NCBI GenBank assembly: GCA_029233925.1
Contig: JARGOX010000022.1
Coordinates: 39,644-103,643 of the forward strand
From: Rhizobiaceae bacterium
GTDB lineage: Bacteria > Pseudomonadota > Alphaproteobacteria > Rhizobiales > Rhizobiaceae
Length of the DNA: 64,000 bases
Reading direction: 5' to 3'
Under the pieces are notes generated by a model. It was not told the DNA's origin, searched no databases, and saw only the letters and a program-made list of their open reading frames with translations. Of the stretch, positions 54,127 to 61,821 are shown piece after piece. The translations under genes were made by a program, and so were the position numbers. Every line of letters starts with the position of its first letter. Position 1 is the stretch's first letter.

Positions 54127-55653
54127 ATGGACGCGTTGTTCGTCACGCCTGACTCCTCGGCCAAGGCCTATCAGGAACTTGCAAAGGTTTTTTCTGCAAT
54201 TGAGCCGCCGACCTGGTCGTTGCTGCTTGCCGAATCCTGCCGTTCAAAAGGCTTTGATGTCGGCATTCTCGATTGTGATGCCGAGCGCCTGACGCTGAAG
54301 CAATCGGTCCAGCGAATCGCCGATGCAAAGCCACGGCTGATCGTCATGGTGCTTTACGGGCAGAATCCGAATTCCGGCACCACGAGCATGATCGGCGCCA
54401 TCGCGCTTGGCAAGGCCATCAAAGATGCTGGCCTGTCGGCACCTATCGTTTTTGTCGGATCACATACAAGCGCACTGCCGAGGGAGGTTCTTGCCCTCGA
54501 ATGTGCCGATATCGTATTGCTCAATGAAGGCGTTTATGCGCTTCACAATCTGCTTGCATCCAACCTTTGCGGCGATCTTCCGACCATCAAAGGTATTGGC
54601 TACAAGGGAGAAGCAGGCGCAAACGGACCCGAACTCATCTTGAATGCACCGGAACGAATTGTTCCCCAGGACAGAATGGATGTTGATCTTCCAGGGTATG
54701 CATGGGATCTGTTACCCTATGGAAAACGTCCGCTGGATCTTTATCGCGCCCACTTTTGGCATGCGGAGTTCAGCCATGAAAAGCGCACGCCATTTGCCGC
54801 CATATACACGTCGCTCGGCTGCCAGTTTGCCTGTAATTTCTGCATGATCAATATCGTCAACAGAGTGGATAATGATGATCTGGTCAACGCTTCCCATTCC
54901 CGCGGCATGCGTTATTGGAGCCCGCAGTGGGTCATGCGCGAGATGCGCAAACTGGCCGAGATGGGGGTGCGGACCTTGCGCATCAGCGATGAGATGTTTT
55001 TTTTCAACCGAAGGTTTTATCTGCCGGTATTGGAGAATTGTATCGAAGAAGAATTCGGTTTCAACATGTGGACCTATTCGCGCGTAGATACGGTGCGTCC
55101 CAATGTGTTGGAAACCTTTAAAAGGGCCGGGGTGAACTGGCTGGCATTGGGAGTGGAAGCTGGCAATCAGATGGTTCGTCAGGAGGTTTCCAAAGGTTCT
55201 TTCAAAGAAGTCAATATAAGAGAAGTATGCAAAACCGTTCAGGCTTCAGATATAAATATAATTTCAAATTATATTTTTGGTTTTCCTGAGGATAATCTTG
55301 AGACAATGCAGGAGACCCTCGACCTAGCGCTCGATCTGAATACGGAAATGGCCAATATGTACCCCTGTCAAGCTTTGCCTGGTAGCCCCATGTATCATAC
55401 GGCACTGGAAAATGACTGGGACCTGCCGGGAAGTTATGAGGGTTACGGTTTTCTGTCCTATGAGGCTGAGCCATTGCGCACCAAACATTTGACGGCTGCG
55501 GAAGTCATCAAATTTCGCGATGACGCGTGGCAAACCTATTTTACCAACCCGGATTACCTTTCCCTCGTGGAAAAGCGTTTTGGCGTGGTTGAGCGCTCCA
55601 ATGTGGAGGCAATGACCAAAATCAAGCTGAAGCGCAAGCTTCTGGGGGATTAG
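54127..55653 (+). CDS. B12-binding domain radical SAM protein
   Basis: 508 residues. Residues 1-170 form a cobalamin-binding-type Rossmann domain (MDALFVTPDSS, IVFVGSHTSALPREVL) without a DxHxxG lower-ligand motif. The radical SAM core follows with the cluster Cys232-x3-Cys236-x2-Cys239 (LGCQFACNFCM), then RISDEMFFF and GVEAGNQ (SAM and strand motifs). A C-terminal helical part ends at 508. Such enzymes methylate or rearrange unactivated carbons. As first gene of the nucleotide-sugar operon it may modify a sugar; substrate unknown. Confidence 0.88.
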   Translation: MDALFVTPDSSAKAYQELAKVFSAIEPPTWSLLLAESCRSKGFDVGILDCDAERLTLKQSVQRIADAKPRLIVMVLYGQNPNSGTTSMIGAIALGKAIKDAGLSAPIVFVGSHTSALPREVLALECADIVLLNEGVYALHNLLASNLCGDLPTIKGIGYKGEAGANGPELILNAPERIVPQDRMDVDLPGYAWDLLPYGKRPLDLYRAHFWHAEFSHEKRTPFAAIYTSLGCQFACNFCMINIVNRVDNDDLVNASHSRGMRYWSPQWVMREMRKLAEMGVRTLRISDEMFFFNRRFYLPVLENCIEEEFGFNMWTYSRVDTVRPNVLETFKRAGVNWLALGVEAGNQMVRQEVSKGSFKEVNIREVCKTVQASDINIISNYIFGFPEDNLETMQETLDLALDLNTEMANMYPCQALPGSPMYHTALENDWDLPGSYEGYGFLSYEAEPLRTKHLTAAEVIKFRDDAWQTYFTNPDYLSLVEKRFGVVERSNVEAMTKIKLKRKLLGD

Positions 55654-55660
55654 GCTTTCC

Positions 55661-56656
55661 ATGATCATCACAAAAACGCCCTTTCGAATCTCCTTTTTCG
55701 GCGGGGGAACGGACTACCCGGGGCATTATCTGGAACATGGCGGGGCGGTGCTCGCGACGTCGATTGACAAATATTGCTACATATCCTGCCGAAAACTGCC
55801 GCCATTCTTTGAACACAAGCATCGGATCGTCTACTCGGCAATCGAGAACGTAAATTCTCTTGATGAAATAAGGCATCCCGCGGTGCGTGAGGTTTTGCGA
55901 TGGGATGGAACGGACTGTGGCCTGGAAATTCACCATGACGGTGATCTGCCGGCCCGATCAGGACTGGGGTCCAGCTCTTCCTTTACTGTCAGTTTGATCC
56001 AAGCCCTCAAAGCCTTACGTGGTGAGATGCACTGCAAGCGCGAACTGGCTGAGAACGCTATTCATATTGAGCAGAATCTCATCAAGGAGAATGTTGGTTC
56101 TCAAGACCAGATTACCGTTGCCTACGGAGGTTTCAACCGGATCGATTTTCATCGGGACGGGAACTTTGTCGTAACCCCGCAGATCCTAAAGGGGCACCGA
56201 CGTACACAGCTCAACGATCATCTTATGTTGTTTTTTACAGGCGTCACGCGGTTTGCATCTGTGGTCGCTGAAGACCAAATTCGCAATCTTTCCAGCCGCA
56301 GGCAGGAACTTGAAACCATGGGTTCGATGGTTGGTGAGGCGGTTAGTATACTTGCCAATGAAAATACACCAATCGAAGAATTTGGCAGATTGCTGGCGGA
56401 GTCATGGCGATACAAACGCTCGCTTTCAGACATGATATCCACGCCCGCTATAGATACGCTTTATCAAACAGCTTTGGATGCGGGTGCCCTCGGTGGCAAA
56501 TTGTTGGGTGCAGGTGGTGGTGGTTTTCTGTTGCTTTTTGCAAGGCCGCAAGACCATGCCAGGATTGCTGATACGCTTTGTGGTCTGGTTCATGTGCCTT
56601 TCAAATTTGACAATGCTGGCAGCAGTGTAGCGCTGTATGAACCCAATGGACTTTGA
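55661..56656 (+). CDS. GHMP family sugar kinase, D-glycero-D-manno-heptose 7-phosphate kinase (HddA)-like
   Basis: 331 residues, starting 8 bases after the radical SAM stop. TPFRISFFGGGTDYP at the N-terminus is typical of HddA and related heptose kinases. The GHMP phosphate loop PARSGLGSSSS is at residues 97-107, and KLLGAGGGGFLLLF forms motif 3. HddA phosphorylates C1 of heptose 7-phosphate on the route to GDP-heptose. A fucose- or other hexose-kinase role cannot be excluded. The isomerase GmhA and phosphatase GmhB are not in the window. Confidence 0.85.
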   Translation: MIITKTPFRISFFGGGTDYPGHYLEHGGAVLATSIDKYCYISCRKLPPFFEHKHRIVYSAIENVNSLDEIRHPAVREVLRWDGTDCGLEIHHDGDLPARSGLGSSSSFTVSLIQALKALRGEMHCKRELAENAIHIEQNLIKENVGSQDQITVAYGGFNRIDFHRDGNFVVTPQILKGHRRTQLNDHLMLFFTGVTRFASVVAEDQIRNLSSRRQELETMGSMVGEAVSILANENTPIEEFGRLLAESWRYKRSLSDMISTPAIDTLYQTALDAGALGGKLLGAGGGGFLLLFARPQDHARIADTLCGLVHVPFKFDNAGSSVALYEPNGL

Positions 56657-56923
56657 CGGTTTCACAGTGCGTAGCGCGGGTGCGATGGGCTGCGGGGAAT
56701 CAAAAACGATGGCTCGGAGTCGCAAGATTCTGCATCAACTTTTACCATTGCATGCAAATCTCTATCACAATCCGATCCTGCCCTGTGCAGATGTGTTGGC
56801 GTTTGATAGATCTTGGCCGATTCCATGCGAGAAGCAGCGCGGCTGGCGCCAGGGATTCATTTGCCCGGCGATGGTTTCATTTCCTTTTTCGGGTTCGGAC
56901 AATTTCAGGGAAGTGGATATTCT

Positions 56924-57751
56924 GTGGTGATCGCAAATTCCATCAATTTGAGCGACAAGGCGCATTGGGTGTGGCGTGAAACGCTGGCTATCCACCGTCG
57001 GGCGCCGGAAACGCGGATTGCCTCCTCATTGTCGAGCATCGAAATATTCGTGGCGCTTTACTATGGTGGTATTCTTGAATTTGATCCACAAGAACCCTTT
57101 TGGGATATGCGTGACCGGTGCGTTATCAGCAAGGGACATGGCTCGATTTGCATGTACCCCATTCTTGCCGAACTTGGATATTTCCCCCGCAGTGAATTGC
57201 AGCGCGTTTGCCAGACCGGCAGTTTTCTTGGAGGCATACCTGATCCGGTTATTCCGGGGTATGAAACAATCAACGGGTCATTGGGGCATGGGCTGGGAGT
57301 GGCGACGGGCATGGCTTTGGGATTGCGGCGAAAGAAACATCCGCGTAGCGTTTTTGTGGTGTGCGGTGACGGAGAGTTGCATGAAGGCGCGAACTGGGAA
57401 GCCATCATGTTTGCCACGCAGCATGGGCTTGACAACCTGCATCTGATTGTCGACGACAACAAGACAGCAATGCTCGATTACACCGACAATATCCTATCGC
57501 ATCAGGATCTTGCTGCCCGGCTTGAAGCTTTCGGATGGCAGACGGTTCGATGCGACGGTCATGATACCGACGCGCTTCAGACCGTTCTGTCACAGATGAA
57601 ATCGACAAATTCTGGTCAGCCCAAAGCCCTGCTCGCCAGCACGATAAAGGGGCGTGGGGTTCCCGGTCTGGAAAACCAGCCGCTTGCTCATATTCTTAAT
57701 CCCAAACGTGAGCTTCTGGATTCATTGTTGGGAGATTCCAGTGATGAATAA
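56924..57751 (+). CDS. Transketolase, N-terminal (ThDP-binding) subunit
   Basis: 275 residues from GTG 56924; an earlier in-frame TTG or ATG (56813, 56825) would add residues without family match, while AGTGGA lies 6 bases before this GTG. Transketolase motifs: ISKGHGS (68-74), NGSLGHGLG (117-125) and the ThDP/Mg motif CGDGELHEG (147-155) ending in VDDNK. Together with the next gene it makes a two-subunit transketolase moving a two-carbon ketol unit. Placement in a nucleotide-sugar operon is not that of the housekeeping enzyme. A 267-base gap precedes it. Confidence 0.88.
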   Translation: MVIANSINLSDKAHWVWRETLAIHRRAPETRIASSLSSIEIFVALYYGGILEFDPQEPFWDMRDRCVISKGHGSICMYPILAELGYFPRSELQRVCQTGSFLGGIPDPVIPGYETINGSLGHGLGVATGMALGLRRKKHPRSVFVVCGDGELHEGANWEAIMFATQHGLDNLHLIVDDNKTAMLDYTDNILSHQDLAARLEAFGWQTVRCDGHDTDALQTVLSQMKSTNSGQPKALLASTIKGRGVPGLENQPLAHILNPKRELLDSLLGDSSDE

Positions 57752-58697
57752 ACCCCGCGCCATGCGTGATGAGTTGCTGGAGAATATCTGGCGGGCAATG
57801 GACAGCAACAAAGAGATCTTTTTTGTATCGGCCGATTTCGGCTCGCCGGTTCTCGACCGAATCCGCAGTGATTACCCGGAGCGGTTTGTAAATGTCGGCG
57901 TTGCCGAACAAAATCTGATCAACGTATCGGCCGGTCTGGCGCTCGAGGGGTTTCAGGTTTTTGCCTATGCAATCGCCCCATTCATCACCATGCGATGTTT
58001 CGAGCAAATCCGTGTCAGCCTCGCCCTGCTATCCGAAGTTCGGCAAATGAATGTCAATCTGATTGGTGTCGGTGCCGGTTACAGCTATGTCATGTCAGGA
58101 CCGACCCATCAGTGTTATGAGGACATTACATTGATGCGGAGCCTGCCAAATTTCCAGATATTCTCACCAGCTGATCACAAGGTTGCCGGTTTGCTGTTCC
58201 AGCATTGTGTAGACCATAGCGGGCCCAAATATCTGCGGTTGGATGCACAAGTTCTGCCGACGATCTACGAGGATGCAGCGCCTTCACTGAAAAAGGGTTT
58301 CCATGTTCATCAAGCAGGTGACACCACCTGTGTCATGGCGACTGGTTATATGTTGCATACCGCCCTTGAAATTGCGGCCTCTTTTCGACAGCAAGGAATT
58401 GAATTGGGTGTCATTGATCTCTTTGATCTCGCACGATTTGATCAGACGGAGCTGATTGCCGAACTGCAGGAATATACGCATCTGGTGACCATGGAGGAAG
58501 GGTTTCACGGTCGGGGGGGAATGGATTCTTTGCTCTTCGAACTGATTGCGCGCCATGATCTTGACCTAAGAATGCTTAATCTTGGTATCGATGGAAAATA
58601 CCGATTTGAGCTTGGTAGCCGTGTCGAGCTGCATGAAAAGGCCGGGATCGGGCCTGTCGCTGCCGCTAAAAGAATATCCGCCTTTCTGGAAAGATAG
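57744..58697 (+). CDS. Transketolase, C-terminal (pyrimidine-binding) subunit
   Basis: 317 residues from ATG 57744, overlapping the N-subunit stop by 8 bases. Glu55 in VGVAEQNLIN is the catalytic glutamate that activates ThDP; APFITMRCFEQIR and GPTHQCYEDI are standard transketolase/DXS-like elements. The C-terminal regulatory-type fold contains VIDLFDLARFDQ and TMEEGFHGRGG. Coupled translation implies an obligate heterodimer. Donor and acceptor sugars unknown. Confidence 0.9.
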   Translation: MNKPRAMRDELLENIWRAMDSNKEIFFVSADFGSPVLDRIRSDYPERFVNVGVAEQNLINVSAGLALEGFQVFAYAIAPFITMRCFEQIRVSLALLSEVRQMNVNLIGVGAGYSYVMSGPTHQCYEDITLMRSLPNFQIFSPADHKVAGLLFQHCVDHSGPKYLRLDAQVLPTIYEDAAPSLKKGFHVHQAGDTTCVMATGYMLHTALEIAASFRQQGIELGVIDLFDLARFDQTELIAELQEYTHLVTMEEGFHGRGGMDSLLFELIARHDLDLRMLNLGIDGKYRFELGSRVELHEKAGIGPVAAAKRISAFLER

Positions 58698-58736
58698 CCT
58701 ACTGTCCGGTTTTGCCAAGCAACGAGTTGAGAACAT

Positions 58737-59909
58737 ATGAAATATCCATTGATGCGCAATAATCTGGCGCGTGAAGATCTGGACGCCGTCATCGAACACC
58801 TCAAGCAAGACGACCCGATCTTGACCAATGGCGCCAATGTGCGCGCCTTTGAGGCAGAATGGTCACAGTGGCTGGGAACCAAATACAGCGTCTTTGTCAA
58901 CTCAGGTGCCTCCGCTAATCTGCTTACAATGGCATTATTGAAATTGAAGCACCCGGAGGGTGGGGAGGTCATCGTGCCGCCTCTTACCTGGGTATCTGAT
59001 ATCGCATCGGTGTTGCAGCATGGATTCACACCGGTTTTTGTGGATATCGACAGGCGCAGTCTGGCGATGGAGGAGACCCAGATTGTGTCTGCTATTACGG
59101 ACCGGACGCGAGCCGTTTTCCTGACGCATGTCCAGGGATTTGACGGGCTGACGGATGGTTTGATCAGTGAACTGCAACGGCGCAATATTCCGCTGATTGA
59201 AGACGTGTGTGAATCGCATGGCGCGACCCATAGCGGCAAGAAATTGGGCAGCTTCGGTTGGGTTTCGAATTTTTCATTCTACTACGCCCATCACATGACC
59301 ACGATTGAAGGCGGGATGATCTGTACCGATGATTTCGATGTTTATCAGCAGGCAAGAATGTTGCGTTCACATGGTATGGTGCGAGAAGCGAATGACAACG
59401 GGATAAAAGAACAATACATCGCGGAAAATCCGCAGCTCAATCCCGATTTTATTTTTTCCTGCTTGGCTTACAATGTGCGCAACACGGAGATTGGCGGGAT
59501 CATGGGACGCAGCCAACTCAAGCGCCTTGACGCAAACGTCATTCGGCGGAGTGAGAATCAGGAGCGTTTTCTCTCACGTATTGATCCTGTCAGATTCAGG
59601 ACAGATTTTAAAGTCGAGGGATCAAGCAATTACGCTTTCAACCTGGTTCTTCGGAGCGCAGATTTTGCACTTGCAGATCGGCTGATGGCGGCTATGGGTG
59701 CTGCAGGCATCGAGTTCCGCCGCGGGAGCGCAGGAGGTGGCAATCAGTTGCGTCAACCCTATCTGAAGGGACTGATTCCGGAGGACCACTACAAGGCGTT
59801 TCCGGAAACCGATCATATCCATTTCTTCGGGTTTTATATCGGCAATTTTCCTGAACTCACATTTGGCGAAATTGACGAAATTTGCGCAATATTGAATTCG
59901 GTCGACTAG
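58737..59909 (+). CDS. DegT/DnrJ/EryC1-fold PLP enzyme, ColD/E1-like sugar 3-dehydratase
   Basis: 390 residues of the sugar aminotransferase fold. GASANLL and WVSDIASVLQHGFTPVFVDID are present. The segment holding the PLP lysine in aminotransferases reads FYYAHHMTTIEGG: His185 stands at the lysine position, as in ColD (GDP-4-keto-6-deoxymannose 3-dehydratase) and E1. LAYNVRNTEIGGIMG and the C-terminal FYIGNFPEL also follow the ColD pattern. So it should remove the C3 hydroxyl of a 4-keto-6-deoxy nucleotide sugar. No ferredoxin-like Cys cluster is present. Starts 39 bases after the transketolase pair. Confidence 0.85.
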   Translation: MKYPLMRNNLAREDLDAVIEHLKQDDPILTNGANVRAFEAEWSQWLGTKYSVFVNSGASANLLTMALLKLKHPEGGEVIVPPLTWVSDIASVLQHGFTPVFVDIDRRSLAMEETQIVSAITDRTRAVFLTHVQGFDGLTDGLISELQRRNIPLIEDVCESHGATHSGKKLGSFGWVSNFSFYYAHHMTTIEGGMICTDDFDVYQQARMLRSHGMVREANDNGIKEQYIAENPQLNPDFIFSCLAYNVRNTEIGGIMGRSQLKRLDANVIRRSENQERFLSRIDPVRFRTDFKVEGSSNYAFNLVLRSADFALADRLMAAMGAAGIEFRRGSAGGGNQLRQPYLKGLIPEDHYKAFPETDHIHFFGFYIGNFPELTFGEIDEICAILNSVD

Positions 59910-59936
59910 AATCGCAAGAGATGGAGCCCAAAGACA

Positions 59937-60644
59937 GTGCAGGCAATCATTTTAGCAGGTGGCCAGGGAACACGATTGCGGTCATCGGTCCCCGATCTGC
60001 CAAAGCCGCTTGCCCCGGTTGGTGACCGGCCTTTTCTCGAACACCAGATGCGCTATTGGATTGCCCGGGGCATTGATCGTTTTGTTCTGTCCGTGGGTTA
60101 CAAGGCACGCATGATCATCGATCATTTCGGTTGCAGTTTTGAAGGTGCAGGCGTGTCCTATGCGGTGGAAGAATCGCCGATGGGAACGGGAGGTGGTGTT
60201 TTTCTCAGCCTGGAGAAACTGACAACCCGTGAGCCGTTTCTTGTTCTCAATGGGGATAGTTTTTTCGATATCGATCTGACGCGGCTGCTCGCGTTCCACC
60301 GCAACCGGGCGTCCGACTGGACCTGCAATCTTTTCCGCACAAGTGTTGCCGGGCGTTATATGGGCGTGCGTATGACCCCAGCGGGGCGCATAACGGCGCT
60401 GAACACCGGCAACCAACTGGAAACACGGCTTGCCAATGGCGGTGTCTATCTTGTTTCACCGGGCGTTCTTGAGCGCTTTTCCCCGCAATTCACGGGCGCT
60501 GTATCTCTCGAAAATGACGTCATGCCGGCACTGCTTGCTGCCAGCCCCGTTTATGGCATCGAACAGTCAGGGCGCTTCATCGATATCGGCATTCCGGCCG
60601 ACTACCACAGAGCTGCATCCGTGATGGCCGGCAAAGGAATGTAG
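59937..60644 (+). CDS. Sugar-1-phosphate nucleotidyltransferase, HddC-like guanylyltransferase
   Basis: 235 residues, GTG start. Nucleotide-binding GGQGTRLRS near residue 8, PDLPKPLAPVGDRPFLEHQ, the sugar-site block LSVGYKARMIIDHFG, and LVLNGDSFFDIDL with the metal Asp. The short length without a hexapeptide domain and the RPFLEHQMRYWIARGI pattern match HddC, which makes GDP-D-glycero-alpha-D-manno-heptose. Partner of the HddA-like kinase four genes upstream. Confidence 0.85.
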   Translation: MQAIILAGGQGTRLRSSVPDLPKPLAPVGDRPFLEHQMRYWIARGIDRFVLSVGYKARMIIDHFGCSFEGAGVSYAVEESPMGTGGGVFLSLEKLTTREPFLVLNGDSFFDIDLTRLLAFHRNRASDWTCNLFRTSVAGRYMGVRMTPAGRITALNTGNQLETRLANGGVYLVSPGVLERFSPQFTGAVSLENDVMPALLAASPVYGIEQSGRFIDIGIPADYHRAASVMAGKGM

Positions 60645-60778
60645 CGCAATGAGGCCTGCCTATCGATCTTTGGCATTGCTGCGCCAGGGCACAGGAAAAT
60701 CACTTACCGGTGTCGCGCAGGACGCCCGAGAGCTCAGGTCAACCACTGGCTGTTGCCCGCAAGAAAAGGAAAATTCTC

Positions 60779-61717
60779 ATGAGATATAATATTTTGGTAA
60801 CGGGCGGAGCAGGGTATTTGGGTTCAACACTGGTTCCCGATTTGCTGGCTGCAGGGCACAAGGTTGTCGTATTGGACAATTTCATGTTCAAACAGGCGTC
60901 CCTGAACCATTGTTGTCACCACGAGAATTTTTCTGTCGTGAAAGGGGATATTCGCAGTGAAAAAACCATGGCGCCCCTGATAAAAGATGCCGATGTCATT
61001 GTTCCATTGGCAGCACTGGTTGGCGCGCCCTTGTGCAATCTGGATCCGATCGGCGCGAAGACCATCAATCACGATGCAATCACCTTGATGCTGCGGCTGG
61101 TTTCGAAGAACCAGATCCTTTTGATGCCGACGACAAACAGCGCTTATGGCACGGGCGATGAGAACAATTTCTGTACCGAAGAATCTGCATTGCGTCCCAT
61201 TTCCCAATACGCAATCGACAAGGTTGCTGTTGAAAAGGAACTGATGCAGCATCCCAATGCGGTGAGTTTTCGTCTGGCCACGGTCTTTGGCATGTCACCG
61301 CGCATGCGTCTGGATTTGTTGGTCAATGATTTTGTCTACCGGGCCGTGCACGACCGTTTCGTTGTTTTGTTCGAGAGCCATTTCAAACGCAATTATATTC
61401 ATGTGCGAGACGTCTCCCGGGTCTTTCAGCACGGCCTGGCAAACCACGACAGGATGAAGGGGCAGATATACAATGTCGGTCTGTCCGACGCCAATGTGTC
61501 CAAGCGTGAATTGTGCGAGCGTATCGGGCAACAGATTCCCGAATTCATTTTCGTCGAAGAACAGATTGCCAAGGATCCAGACCAGCGCAACTACATTGTC
61601 TCCAACGAAAAACTTGAATCCACGGGCTACAGGACAGAGTTTTCGCTCGATCGCGGCATTGCAGAACTGATCAAGGGGTTCGTCATGTTGAAGAATTCGA
61701 TTTACGGAAACGTATAA
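60779..61717 (+). CDS. NAD-dependent epimerase/dehydratase (extended SDR)
   Basis: 312 residues from ATG 60779, with AAGGAAAA upstream. Rossmann motif GGAGYLG (9-15), Ser121 (TTNSAYGTG), and the catalytic Tyr144-x3-Lys148 (YAIDK). RNYIHVRDVSRVFQHGL is the usual substrate-domain element. It acts on a nucleotide sugar, as a C4 reductase/epimerase or 4,6-dehydratase. Last gene of the operon, 134 bases after the HddC-like gene. Exact reaction not predictable. Confidence 0.88.
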   Translation: MRYNILVTGGAGYLGSTLVPDLLAAGHKVVVLDNFMFKQASLNHCCHHENFSVVKGDIRSEKTMAPLIKDADVIVPLAALVGAPLCNLDPIGAKTINHDAITLMLRLVSKNQILLMPTTNSAYGTGDENNFCTEESALRPISQYAIDKVAVEKELMQHPNAVSFRLATVFGMSPRMRLDLLVNDFVYRAVHDRFVVLFESHFKRNYIHVRDVSRVFQHGLANHDRMKGQIYNVGLSDANVSKRELCERIGQQIPEFIFVEEQIAKDPDQRNYIVSNEKLESTGYRTEFSLDRGIAELIKGFVMLKNSIYGNV

Positions 61718-61821
61718 AACCCATCGTGAATGATTGCCCCAGCCGTCGTCGGGACAAACACGTTCGTTGCGCATTCCGGCTTTGTGCAATCGGGTCGCAG
61801 TCTCGTCGGCCGGGATCAACG

